Source: an uncultured Clostridia bacterium (GTDB taxonomy: Bacteria; Bacillota; Clostridia; TANB77; CAG-508). From it: a stretch of DNA of 11,981 bases. The notes beneath the pieces were generated by a model. The model was not told the DNA's origin, searched no databases, and saw only the letters and a list, made by a program, of their open reading frames with translations. Positions 1-6,434 of the stretch are shown here, piece after piece. Every line of letters starts with the position of its first letter. Within the stretch, counting starts at the first letter, position 1. The DNA lies in assembly GCA_944393455.1 (NCBI GenBank), contig CALYAH010000075.1, forward strand, positions 1 through 11,981, read 5' to 3'. The translations under genes and the position numbers were made by a program.

Positions 1-500
1 GATGCATATACAACTGGAAAATCCAATTGCTCATCTGTTGCATCTAATTCTATAAATAGTTCAATTACTTGATCCACTACTTTTTCAGGCATTGCTCCCG
101 GTCTATCTATTTTGTTTATTACTACTATTGGTTTTAGTCCTAAAGCTAATGATTTCTTTAAAACTTCTCTTGTTTGTGGCATTGCCCATTCAAAGGCATC
201 TACTAATAAAAGTACTCCATCAACTGTTTTTAGTACTCTTTCTACTTCTCCTCCAAAATCTGCGTGTCCTGGAGTGTCAACAATATTTATTTTTACGTCT
301 CCATGCATAACTGATGTGTTTTTTGAAAGTATTGTTATTCCTCTTTCTTTTTCTTGGTCATTTGAATCCATTATTCTTTCTGCTACTTGTTCATTTTCTC
401 TAAATATATGACTTTGTTTTAACATGGCATCTACTAATGTTGTTTTTCCATGGTCTACGTGTGCAATTATTGCAATATTTCTTATTTTTTCGTTATTCAT
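1..500 (-). CDS. typA: Ribosome-associated GTPase TypA/BipA, N-terminal part (runs off window edge)
   Basis: This translational GTPase of the EF-G/LepA superfamily binds the ribosome and acts in 50S assembly and in stress or low-temperature growth. The 166 visible residues form the GTP-binding domain: G1 AHVDHGKT at 13-20, G2 RGIT at 53-56, G3 DTPGH at 75-79 and G4 NKID at 129-132. The rest of the usual ~600 residues lies beyond position 1. The ATG at 500 is preceded by an AAGGGG ribosome binding site with suitable spacing. It lies downstream of plsC in the same direction but has its own consensus promoter, so both read-through and independent transcription are likely. One oddity is E-W-A-M-P-Q-T near residues 104-110, where TypA proteins normally have E-G-P-M-P-Q-T. 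The family assignment is very secure; the role is taken from family knowledge. Confidence 0.96.
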   Translation of the reverse strand, partial: MNNEKIRNIAIIAHVDHGKTTLVDAMLKQSHIFRENEQVAERIMDSNDQEKERGITILSKNTSVMHGDVKINIVDTPGHADFGGEVERVLKTVDGVLLLVDAFEWAMPQTREVLKKSLALGLKPIVVINKIDRPGAMPEKVVDQVIELFIELDATDEQLDFPVVYA

Positions 501-535
501 TTTTATTACCCCTTCTTTGATTTGTCTACCTAATT

Positions 536-580
536 AAAGACGGATACCTAGTAGTCTTTTTATGGATACTTGATACCGTC
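536..580 (-). promoter_or_regulatory. Structured 5' leader of typA with two competing hairpins
   Basis: Two stems in the typA leader share bases and cannot form together. One pairs GACGGTATC (572-580) with GGTATCCGTC (539-548), with a one-base bulge. The other is a perfect AAAGAC/GTCTTT stem of 6 bp with a 12-base loop (536-559). The motif GTATC occurs three times. No known riboswitch or T-box core was recognised. An attenuator is possible, but there is no clear U-tract on the minus strand, so the function is open. Confidence 0.35.
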
Positions 581-608
581 CTAATCAACCGTTCTTACAT
601 AGTATAAA

Positions 609-637
609 ATTATACAACAATTTACCTATTTTGTCAA
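609..637 (-). promoter_or_regulatory. Consensus sigma-A promoter of typA
   Basis: On the minus strand a perfect -35 TTGACA (632-637) and a perfect -10 TATAAT (609-614) are separated by exactly 17 bp. The -35 box lies inside the last codons of the upstream plsC frame, and no terminator separates the two genes. Transcription would start near 602, leaving a leader of about 100 nt before the typA start codon. Confidence 0.85.
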
Positions 638-1222
638 ACTTATTATGTTTTCCATTATCTCTTTTGTTACCTTATCTAAAGTCTCTTTATCTTTGGCTCC
701 CTTATATTTACTATAATCTAGTGGCTTTCCATATGTAATAGTAACTTTCCAGTCACCTTTTTTTCCACCTTTTATTCCACAAGGTATTACCTTTGCACCA
801 CTTCTTACTGCAAAGAAAGCAGCTCCATCCTTAACTTGTTCTCCCTTTTCTAAACCATTTCTAGTTCCTTCTGGGAATAAAGCCAAGCAATCGCCATTTT
901 TTAACGTTTTTAAAGATTCTTTTATTGCAGTTACTTCTTTTGAATCTCTTTTTACTAAAATGGCATCAAAAATAATTCCCAATACAGCTAAAAGAGGATT
1001 TTTGGTTAATTCTTCTTTAGCTAAAAATCTAGTATACCTTCCACAAGTTACTTCTATTAATGGTGGATCCAAAAAACTTCTGTGATTTCCACAAATAATA
1101 ACAGGCCCTTCCTTAGGAATATTTTCTTTTCCCACTATTTTCATTTGATAAACAACTTTACAATAAGCATAAATAGCTCCTATTACAATTCCTCTACCAA
1201 TCTTTTTAAAAAACTCCTTCAA
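626..1222 (-). CDS. plsC: 1-acyl-sn-glycerol-3-phosphate acyltransferase, probable independent start at TTG
   Basis: This membrane-associated enzyme adds the second acyl chain to lysophosphatidic acid, giving phosphatidic acid for phospholipid synthesis. The catalytic HX4D motif is NHRSFLDP (291-298 in fused numbering) and the substrate-binding motif is FPEGTR (361-366). A TTG codon at 1222 is preceded by a perfect AAAGGAGG (1230-1237) with a 7-nt spacer, the strongest ribosome binding site in this region. It would give 198 residues, a normal PlsC length, starting L(M)-K-E-F-F. The frame is the same as cmk and stays open across the intervening repeat, so automatic calling yields one fused protein. 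The cmk-plsC order is common in Clostridia. The enzyme assignment is secure; the separate start is strongly supported by the ribosome binding site. Confidence 0.82.
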   Translation of the reverse strand: MKEFFKKIGRGIVIGAIYAYCKVVYQMKIVGKENIPKEGPVIICGNHRSFLDPPLIEVTCGRYTRFLAKEELTKNPLLAVLGIIFDAILVKRDSKEVTAIKESLKTLKNGDCLALFPEGTRNGLEKGEQVKDGAAFFAVRSGAKVIPCGIKGGKKGDWKVTITYGKPLDYSKYKGAKDKETLDKVTKEIMENIISLTK

Positions 1223-1957
1223 TATTATTCCTCCTTTGAGACAGTTGGGACAGAGCAAATCTGTCTCATTTTCTTGTCGTTTCTTGTCATTTCTACTTTT
1301 TTTCTTTATAATATCTATAATTTTATTTACTACTTCGTCAATGGTCATATTACTTGAATCAATATAAATAGCATCTTCTGCTTGTACTAATGGCGATATT
1401 TTTCGTTGTGTTTCTGATTTATGTCTTTGTTTTATACTCTCTAACACCTCTTCGTAACTAATTTCAATTCCTTTTTCTTTATTTTGCTTATATCTTCTAT
1501 TTGCTCTTTCTTCCATAGAAGCATCCAAATAAATTTTTACATTAGCATCAGGGAATACTGTTGTTCCAATATCTCTACCTTCCATAATAATATTTTGTGT
1601 ATCTCCCATTTTTCGTTGTAATGGAGTTACTTTATTTCTGACACATGGAAGAGCTGCGAATTTTGCTACACACCCATCTATTTCTGGAGTCCTAATTTGT
1701 TCTGAAACATTTTCTCCGTCTAGAAATATAATTTGATTTTCTCCTTCTCTTTTTATTTCAATTTTTATATCTTTTAACATCTCTTCTATTTTTTCTATTT
1801 CTGTACTATCGATTTTATTTTTAACAGCTTTTAAAGCTACACATCTATACATTGCTCCTGTATCAACATTAACTAACCCTAACTTTTGAGCAATTAGTTT
1901 AGTAACAGTCCCTTTTCCACTTCCTGCTGTACCATCAATGGCTACTATAAATGACAT
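626..1957 (-). CDS. cmk: Cytidylate kinase read in frame into 1-acylglycerol-3-phosphate acyltransferase (Cmk-PlsC, 443 aa)
   Basis: Residues 1 to about 220 are a complete cytidylate kinase, which phosphorylates CMP/dCMP in pyrimidine nucleotide synthesis: P-loop GTAGSGKGT at 9-17, DTGAMYR at 32-38, MEGRDIGT near 125-132. Residues 246-443 are a complete PlsC acyltransferase. The linker, about residues 223-245, is encoded by a dispersed 53-bp intergenic repeat (1237-1289) and the plsC ribosome binding site, not by conserved protein sequence. A normal Cmk of about 220 residues would end just where the repeat begins. The ATG at 1957 directly follows the TAA of the upstream gene; its ribosome binding site GAGGAGG lies in that gene's poly-Glu tail, implying translational coupling. 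The continuous frame is seen directly. Whether a 443-aa fusion accumulates, or mainly two proteins, is inference. The Cmk identity is secure. Confidence 0.93.
   Translation of the reverse strand: MSFIVAIDGTAGSGKGTVTKLIAQKLGLVNVDTGAMYRCVALKAVKNKIDSTEIEKIEEMLKDIKIEIKREGENQIIFLDGENVSEQIRTPEIDGCVAKFAALPCVRNKVTPLQRKMGDTQNIIMEGRDIGTTVFPDANVKIYLDASMEERANRRYKQNKEKGIEISYEEVLESIKQRHKSETQRKISPLVQAEDAIYIDSSNMTIDEVVNKIIDIIKKKSRNDKKRQENETDLLCPNCLKGGIILKEFFKKIGRGIVIGAIYAYCKVVYQMKIVGKENIPKEGPVIICGNHRSFLDPPLIEVTCGRYTRFLAKEELTKNPLLAVLGIIFDAILVKRDSKEVTAIKESLKTLKNGDCLALFPEGTRNGLEKGEQVKDGAAFFAVRSGAKVIPCGIKGGKKGDWKVTITYGKPLDYSKYKGAKDKETLDKVTKEIMENIISLTK
1237..1289 (-). repeat. Dispersed 53-bp phased-GACA element, copy 1 (between cmk and plsC)
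   Basis: Read on the minus strand: TGACA (1285-1289), CGACA (1275-1279), then the 32-bp core from TGAGACA to TGTCTCA (1237-1268). The 10- and 11-bp spacing of the three GACA motifs matches the other full copies exactly. This copy is translated as N-D-K-K-R-Q-E-N-E-T-D-L-L-C-P-N-C in the Cmk frame and abuts the plsC ribosome binding site. Confidence 0.9.
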
Positions 1958-2830
1958 TTACTTTTCCTCCTCTTCTTGTGGTACATAGATATTTTTTGCC
2001 ACTACTTCTAACTGGGTCACATTCATTGCTGTTAGCTTCTCAATTTCTTTTTTTGATTTCTTTTTAAATTCATTTAATCCCTCTATAACATTAAATCCAT
2101 ATACAACACTAACTTCCATATAAATCTTTGCACCTGCACCAAAATTTTCAACTCTTGTTTTCAAAATTTTATGAATGCCTGGCGTTTGTACTGCCAAATA
2201 TTCTAAAATTTGTCTGAAAACTAAATCTGATATTGTAAATTTTCCTAGATAACTAAATGTTGGTCTTATAATGGATTTTTCTGATATATATGGTTTTTGA
2301 CCTTTTCCTTTTGATTTAAATATTTGAAGTGGGTCTAATAAATATCCTGAAAAGTCCTTTTTTATTTCAAATGTTGGAACTGGAATAACATGTTTTCCTT
2401 CTGTTACTCTAATTCTTCTAGCTGTTTGCATCTCTTGTTCTGTCGCTACATCTGTTATATAAATTGTTTCTGATATTTCTGGCAATCCTAGATTGGCTGC
2501 AATTTTTTGCACCATTCCGTCAGATGTTCCTAGAATTAATATACTTTCTGGTTTGTATTTTTTAAATGCTTTTATAATCGGCTCTCTTTCACTTTCTTCA
2601 TAAAATAAAGCGTGCTTTACTGTGGCCACTTTCGTTGCTGCTTTTTTTGCTGATTCTCCTGCTATTACCTCATTATCTTTAATTAATAATCCGTCATCTA
2701 TAATAAAATTTATGTTTTTTTCACTTGCTACCATTTGTGCTCTATAACTTTTTCCTGTTCCTGAAGGTCCTACAAATGCATATACTTTCATTTTGTTTAT
2801 AAATGGTAATTTTATATCTTTTAATAACAT
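1958..2830 (-). CDS. P-loop ATPase fused to an Asp23/Gls24-like domain
   Basis: A 290-aa protein. Residues 14-165 form a nucleotide-binding domain with Walker A GPSGTGKS (21-28) and a hydrophobic strand ending in Asp-Asp (45-46). Residues 187-284 resemble the Asp23/Gls24 (DUF322) alkaline-shock domain, including FTISDLVFRQILEYLAVQTPG and a terminal amphipathic helix. Asp23 proteins in Firmicutes are membrane-associated and linked to the cell-envelope stress response; the role of the ATPase fusion is not known to me. The ATG at 2830 has AGGAGC about 7 nt upstream, whereas Met14 has no ribosome binding site. The stop TAA abuts the cmk ATG and the PQEEEEK tail encodes the cmk ribosome binding site, so it is first gene of the cmk-plsC operon. 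There is no signal peptide. The domain call is good; the function is uncertain. Confidence 0.85.
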   Translation of the reverse strand: MLLKDIKLPFINKMKVYAFVGPSGTGKSYRAQMVASEKNINFIIDDGLLIKDNEVIAGESAKKAATKVATVKHALFYEESEREPIIKAFKKYKPESILILGTSDGMVQKIAANLGLPEISETIYITDVATEQEMQTARRIRVTEGKHVIPVPTFEIKKDFSGYLLDPLQIFKSKGKGQKPYISEKSIIRPTFSYLGKFTISDLVFRQILEYLAVQTPGIHKILKTRVENFGAGAKIYMEVSVVYGFNVIEGLNEFKKKSKKEIEKLTAMNVTQLEVVAKNIYVPQEEEEK

Positions 2831-2863
2831 TTCTTTGCTCCTATTTTTCTTTTTTTCCTAACT

Positions 2864-2892
2864 ATTATATCATTTTATTTTTTAACCTACAA
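2864..2892 (-). promoter_or_regulatory. Extended -10 promoter of the Asp23/cmk/plsC operon
   Basis: The minus strand has TGATATAAT, an extended -10 (TATAAT at 2864-2869), with TTGTAG (2887-2892) 17 bp upstream as a weak -35. The same TTGTA-17-TGATATAAT layout occurs before the flavodiiron gene. It is divergent from, and close to, the plus-strand promoter at 2901. Confidence 0.65.
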
Positions 2893-2900
2893 GACCTCTG

Positions 2901-2929
2901 TTGACTTTTCAAAATTTTATTTATATACT
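2901..2929 (+). promoter_or_regulatory. Sigma-A promoter of the AIM24-family gene
   Basis: TTGACT (2901-2906) and TATACT (2924-2929) are separated by 17 bp. They are followed 30 bases later by an AGAGGGG ribosome binding site and the ATG at 2961. The promoter is back-to-back with that of the divergent operon, only 8 bp separating the -35 boxes. Confidence 0.75.
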
Positions 2930-2960
2930 TTAATTAAATTTTATAGAGAGGGGAAATTTT

Positions 2961-3779
2961 ATGTATCAAATTAAAAATCTTTTAGAAAATGATGACATTA
3001 GAGTAGCAGATCAAAAAGGAAATATTAGAATTATTGAGTATATGTCTGACTTAAGTGTTCATTTAGGAAATTGTATTACTCAATATTATGCTGCTAGAAT
3101 GAATGTAAGAAAAAGACAGGCTTTAATTGAATTACAAGATGATGAATATGTTTTAAGCGCTGGTGCTATGCAATGGTCAGTTGGAAGTATTGAATCTGTT
3201 GCTGATGTAAAGGGCGTTGGTGATTTCATTGGTAAAGCTATCAAAGGATCTGTAACTAAAGAATCTACTGTAAAACCAAAATATAGAGGTACTGGAACTT
3301 TAATGCTTGAACCAACTTACAAACATTTATTAATTGAAGATGTATCAAGTTGGGGTTCTGGTATGGTTTTAGATGATGGTATGTTTCTAGCTTGCGAATC
3401 TAATGTTAATTATAACGTTATCATGCGCTCTAATGTTTCTTCTGCATTACTTGGAAACCAAGGTTTATTTAGCTTAAAACTATCTGGAAATGGTTTAGCT
3501 GTATTAGAAAGTCCTGTTCCAAGAGAAGAATTAATTGAAATAGAATTACAAAATGATGTTATAAGAGTAGATGGTAACTTTGCTGTTGCTTGGTCAGATA
3601 CTTTAGATTTTACAGTTGAGAAATCTAGTAAAAGTCTAGTTGGTTCTGCTATTTCTTCTGAAGGATTTGTTAATGTATATAGAGGTACTGGAAAAATATT
3701 ATTGGCACCTGTTTTGTCAAACTCTGGATATACCAGTAACTCTCTATCATCAACATTTGTTCAGCCTGCTGGAAAATAA
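2961..3779 (+). CDS. AIM24 family protein
   Basis: A 272-aa protein matching the AIM24/TIGR00266 family (formerly DUF124), a beta-rich fold named after a yeast mitochondrial biogenesis protein. The bacterial role is unknown. Supporting stretches are YRGTGTLMLEPTYKHLL (about 108-124), the central F-L-A-C segment around 142-145, GNGLAVLESPVPREEL (about 176-191), VDGNFAVAWSDTLDFTVEKS (about 203-222) and a second YRGTGKILLAPV (about 240-251). The two YRGTG repeats suggest an internal duplication of the beta unit. There is no signal peptide or membrane segment. It is monocistronic: own promoter at 2901 and terminator at 3801. It is the only plus-strand gene here. The family call is confident; no function is assigned. 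Confidence 0.88.
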   Translation: MYQIKNLLENDDIRVADQKGNIRIIEYMSDLSVHLGNCITQYYAARMNVRKRQALIELQDDEYVLSAGAMQWSVGSIESVADVKGVGDFIGKAIKGSVTKESTVKPKYRGTGTLMLEPTYKHLLIEDVSSWGSGMVLDDGMFLACESNVNYNVIMRSNVSSALLGNQGLFSLKLSGNGLAVLESPVPREELIEIELQNDVIRVDGNFAVAWSDTLDFTVEKSSKSLVGSAISSEGFVNVYRGTGKILLAPVLSNSGYTSNSLSSTFVQPAGK

Positions 3780-3800
3780 TTAATTGCATTTATTAAATTA

Positions 3801-3840
3801 TAAAAGAAGTTATCTAGTTTTTACTAAATAACTTCTTTTA
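3801..3840. terminator. Bidirectional hairpin terminator between the AIM24 gene and rlmN
   Basis: A perfect 13-bp inverted repeat, TAAAAGAAGTTAT (3801-3813) with ATAACTTCTTTTA (3828-3840), encloses a 14-base loop. The A- and T-rich arms give a U-rich tail in either direction. It lies 21 bp after the AIM24 stop and about 50 bp beyond the end of rlmN, so it probably ends both convergent transcripts. Confidence 0.75.
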
Positions 3841-3848
3841 TACTATTC

Positions 3849-3901
3849 CGACACATTTCGACATAAAAGTGAGACATTTTTGCTCTGTCCCTATTGTTTC
3901 A
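3849..3901 (+). repeat. Dispersed 53-bp phased-GACA element, copy 2 (3' end of rlmN)
   Basis: CGACA (3849-3853), CGACA (3859-3863), then the core TGAGACA to TGTTTCA (3870-3901). Spacing equals copies 1, 4 and 5. The core has diverged slightly (TTTTTGC for GATTTGC; TGTTTCA for TGTCTCA). Its right end overlaps rlmN and supplies the last codons (Leu-Lys-Gln) and the TAG stop. Confidence 0.88.
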
Positions 3902-4916
3902 AATTTTTTCTTCTTAGTTGTCCGCAAGCTGCATCTATATCAGAACCTAATTCTCTCCTAATAGTTGCAACAATCCCATGGTCATTTAAATAATCTCTAA
4001 ACTTCATTATATTTTCATTTGAGCTTTTGTCAAATGCACCATTTTCTATTTTGTTAATTGGTATTAGGTTTACATGGCATAGCATTCCTTTTAAAAGTTT
4101 TACTAGTTCTTTTGCATCTTCTAGGTTATCGTTATTATCTTTTGCTAATGCATATTCAAAAGATATTCTTCTATGCGTTTTTTCTATATAATCCTTACAT
4201 GCTTTCATTAATTCTTCTATTGGATAAGTGTTATTTACAGGCATCATGCTACTTCTTTTTTCGTTATTTGTTGCATGTAAAGAAATAGATAATGTGCATT
4301 GGATATTTTCTTCTGCCAATTTATATATTTTTGGTACTAAGCCACTTGTTGATATACTAATATGTCTTGCTCCTATATTTAAACCTTTTGGGTTATTTAT
4401 TATTCTTATTGCATTTACTACATTTTCATAGTTGTCTAAAGGCTCTCCAATTCCCATAAATACAACATTAGATATTCTAACTCCTGTGTCTTGTTCTACC
4501 AGCAATATTTGTTCTACTATTTCTCCACTTGTTAAACTCCTAATAAAATTGATTCCAGTTGAAGCACAGAATTTACATCCCATTTTGCATCCAATTTGTG
4601 AAGATATACAAATACTATATCCATGATGGTAACTCATTAATACTGTTTCAATAGCATTGCCATCTAATACATCAAATAAATATTTAATTGTTCCATCCTT
4701 TGATTCTTGTTTTCTTAAAATATTGAAATTACAAATTGTATAATTCTGTTTTAATTTTTCTCTTAATTCTAGTGATAAATTTGTCATTTCATCAAATGAT
4801 TTTACTTTTTCTTGATATAGCCATTTAAAAATTTGCTCTGCTCTAAATGGTTTTTCTCCTATATTAGTTAATTCTTGTTTTAATTCTTGTAAGTCATAGT
4901 CCTTTATATTTTTCAC
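3891..4916 (-). CDS. rlmN: Dual-specificity 23S rRNA/tRNA adenine-C2 methyltransferase RlmN
   Basis: This radical-SAM enzyme methylates C2 of A2503 in 23S rRNA and A37 in some tRNAs. The 341 residues match the family length. The 4Fe-4S motif is C110-x3-C114-x2-C117 (GCKMGCKFC). The two methyl-transfer cysteines are present: C103 (SICIS), seven residues before the cluster, and C331 (DIDAACGQLR). MGIGEPLDNY at 154-163 is the GEP motif. The start codon is GTG at 4916, not ATG, with AAAGGAGA and 7 nt spacing. The start lies inside the 67-aa gene upstream (23-bp overlap), implying coupling. The last three residues and the stop come from a dispersed repeat, so the C-terminus may have been altered by its insertion. 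The assignment is very secure. Confidence 0.96.
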   Translation of the reverse strand: MKNIKDYDLQELKQELTNIGEKPFRAEQIFKWLYQEKVKSFDEMTNLSLELREKLKQNYTICNFNILRKQESKDGTIKYLFDVLDGNAIETVLMSYHHGYSICISSQIGCKMGCKFCASTGINFIRSLTSGEIVEQILLVEQDTGVRISNVVFMGIGEPLDNYENVVNAIRIINNPKGLNIGARHISISTSGLVPKIYKLAEENIQCTLSISLHATNNEKRSSMMPVNNTYPIEELMKACKDYIEKTHRRISFEYALAKDNNDNLEDAKELVKLLKGMLCHVNLIPINKIENGAFDKSSNENIMKFRDYLNDHGIVATIRRELGSDIDAACGQLRRKNLKQ

Positions 4917-5097
4917 TTCTTATCTCCTTTGGTATTATAATTTTAGAGGGTTGTGGTCTATTTATTCTCAATAATTCTTCTAATTCTATATTAAATAAGT
5001 ATTCTTCTTTAAATAATATTCCTAACAGTATTTTCCTTATTTTTTCAAACTTTGTTTCTTTTCTTATGACTAAACTTGTTTCTATTACTTTTGACAT
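4894..5097 (-). CDS. Small protein of unknown function, 67 aa, between fprA and rlmN
   Basis: I do not recognise a family. The ATG at 5097 has a good AAAGGTGAT ribosome binding site. The gene lies 18 bp after the flavodiiron stop and overlaps the rlmN start by 23 bp, the geometry of a translated, coupled operon gene. The protein is basic and soluble-looking: a beta-like start (ETSLVIRKET), a hydrophobic or amphipathic stretch at about 20-30 (IRKILLGILF), an acidic helix (NIELEELL) and a basic C-terminus (PKEIRSEKYKGL). There are no Cys pairs and no predicted membrane span. Context suggests only co-expression with rlmN and possibly the flavodiiron gene. Confidence 0.62.
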   Translation of the reverse strand: MSKVIETSLVIRKETKFEKIRKILLGILFKEEYLFNIELEELLRINRPQPSKIIIPKEIRSEKYKGL

Positions 5098-5115
5098 AAT
5101 ATCACCTTTATTATT

Positions 5116-6297
5116 CTATACAAGCTCTTCTCCAAATTTTATTAAAGCTTGCTCATTTTCTTCATCAGGTGTCCACATACATCTAATTCCATCATTTACT
5201 ACTTCAAATCCTGAAGCTTTTAAATATTCTGTTATTTGTTTTACCGCTTCTCCACTCCATCCGAAACTACCAAATGCTACTGCTTTTTTATTTTTTAATT
5301 TCATTCCTTTTATCATTTCTAATATTCCTGCAATAGAGTGTAGATATCCATTATTTACAGTTGGTGACCCTACTAATATCATTTTTGATTTAAAAACTTC
5401 TGTTAATACATCTGTTTTATCATCTTTTGCTGTATTCATTAATTTTATAGTTACTTCTTTGTCCTTATTTTGAATTCCTTTTGCAATTGCTTCTGCCATT
5501 TTTCTTGTATCATTCCACATTGTATCATATATTATTGTTATTTGATTTTCTTGATAGTTTCCTGCCCATTCTAAGTATTTTTCTACAATTTGTTCCGGAT
5601 TTTTTCTCCATATTAATCCATGACTTGGACATATCATACTAATTGGTAAATTCATTGCTAATATTTCATTTATTTTTTTAGTTGCCATCATGCTAAATGG
5701 TGCTAATATGTTTGCATAATATTTTAGTGCCTCATTATATAATCTATCTTGTTCTACTTGGTCTGCATATAAATGTTCTGATGCCAAATGCTCACCAAAT
5801 CCGTCACTGCTAAATAAAACTTCCTCTCCACTTAAATATGCAAACATGGTATCTGGCCAATGTAACATTGGCGCTTCTATAAATGTTAATGTTGTTTCTC
5901 CTAGACTCAAAGTATCTCCTGTTTTTACTACTTGGAAATTCCAATCTTTATGATACTGACCTTTAATTGATTTCACTCCATTTGCAGTACAGTAAATTGG
6001 TGTAGACTCTGGCATTTCTCTCATCAATTCTACTAGTGCTCCACTATGATCTACTTCTCCATGCAGCGCAATAACATAATCAATTTTATTTAAGTCTATT
6101 TCTTCTTTTAGCTTGTTTACAAATTCTTTGTCATATGGAAGCCAAGCTGTATCTATTAATGCTACCTTTTCATCTCTTATTAAATAGCTATTATAGCTTG
6201 ATCCACTAATAGTTGTAAATTCATCTCCATGAAATTTTTTTAATTCCCAATCTGTTTTTCCTACCCATGTAATTTTATTTGTTATTTTCTTTGCCAT
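5116..6297 (-). CDS. fprA: A-type flavodiiron protein (FprA family)
   Basis: A cytosolic enzyme that reduces O2 to water and/or NO to N2O, protecting anaerobes. The 393 residues give the standard two-domain form. Residues 1-250 are the metallo-beta-lactamase-like domain with diiron ligands in H79-x-E81-x-D83-H84 (LHGEVDHSGA), H146, D165 and H226. Residues 253-393 are the flavodoxin domain with FMN loops T-M-W-N-D-T (about 259-264), S-P-T-V-N-N-G (about 311-317) and SFGWSGEA (about 344-351). No C-terminal rubredoxin or flavin reductase domain is fused, so an external rubredoxin is the probable electron donor. The ATG at 6297 follows GGAGTGAG. It has its own promoter at 6332-6360 and leads a probable operon with the 67-aa gene and rlmN. 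Class is secure; O2 versus NO preference cannot be read from sequence. Confidence 0.95.
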   Translation of the reverse strand: MAKKITNKITWVGKTDWELKKFHGDEFTTISGSSYNSYLIRDEKVALIDTAWLPYDKEFVNKLKEEIDLNKIDYVIALHGEVDHSGALVELMREMPESTPIYCTANGVKSIKGQYHKDWNFQVVKTGDTLSLGETTLTFIEAPMLHWPDTMFAYLSGEEVLFSSDGFGEHLASEHLYADQVEQDRLYNEALKYYANILAPFSMMATKKINEILAMNLPISMICPSHGLIWRKNPEQIVEKYLEWAGNYQENQITIIYDTMWNDTRKMAEAIAKGIQNKDKEVTIKLMNTAKDDKTDVLTEVFKSKMILVGSPTVNNGYLHSIAGILEMIKGMKLKNKKAVAFGSFGWSGEAVKQITEYLKASGFEVVNDGIRCMWTPDEENEQALIKFGEELV

Positions 6298-6331
6298 TTA
6301 ACTCACTCCATTTTTCTTTATTTTTTCTTGC

Positions 6332-6360
6332 ATTATATCATTTTATTTGTTTCCATACAA
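6332..6360 (-). promoter_or_regulatory. Extended -10 promoter of the flavodiiron operon
   Basis: The minus strand has TGATATAAT (TATAAT at 6332-6337) with TTGTAT (6355-6360) as -35 and 17 bp between them. It is close in layout to the promoter at 2864-2892. The -35 touches the edge of an inverted repeat (6359-6391), which could be an operator or the trailing terminator of the gene before. Confidence 0.65.
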
Positions 6361-6391
6361 TAGCGATTTTATGCTTATTAGAATTGCTATT
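6359..6391. repeat. Inverted repeat abutting the flavodiiron promoter
   Basis: AATAGCGATT (6359-6368) and AATTGCTATT (6382-6391) form a 10-bp stem with one G-U pair as plus-strand RNA, followed by a T-rich run. On the minus strand, where the neighbouring genes lie, one pair is A-C and no U-tract follows. It is therefore a poor terminator for the upstream gene and could instead be a protein-binding palindrome overlapping the -35 box. The role is undecided. Confidence 0.4.
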
Positions 6392-6434
6392 TTTAGTTTT
6401 ATTATCATTTATCATATTTAAGGCATCCATTTTA

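Noticed and set aside
1229..1262. A CPNC cysteine pair in the Cmk-PlsC linker, as a possible zinc ribbon
   Set aside because: The residues are a translation of the dispersed repeat, there is no second cysteine pair, and the same L-L-C-P string appears wherever the repeat is translated.
5066..5473. Plus-strand ORF of 135 codons
   Set aside because: It is antisense to the well-supported flavodiiron gene, without its own ribosome binding site. The same applies to plus-strand ORFs at 8589-8858, 9369-9794 and 10809-11261, antisense to the hydrolase, dnaJ and dnaK.
6338..6430. Possible 30-aa minus-strand ORF between the DUF6320-like gene and fprA
   Set aside because: It has no ribosome binding site, runs through the fprA promoter and inverted repeat, and its Asn/Lys-rich composition is that of random AT-rich DNA.
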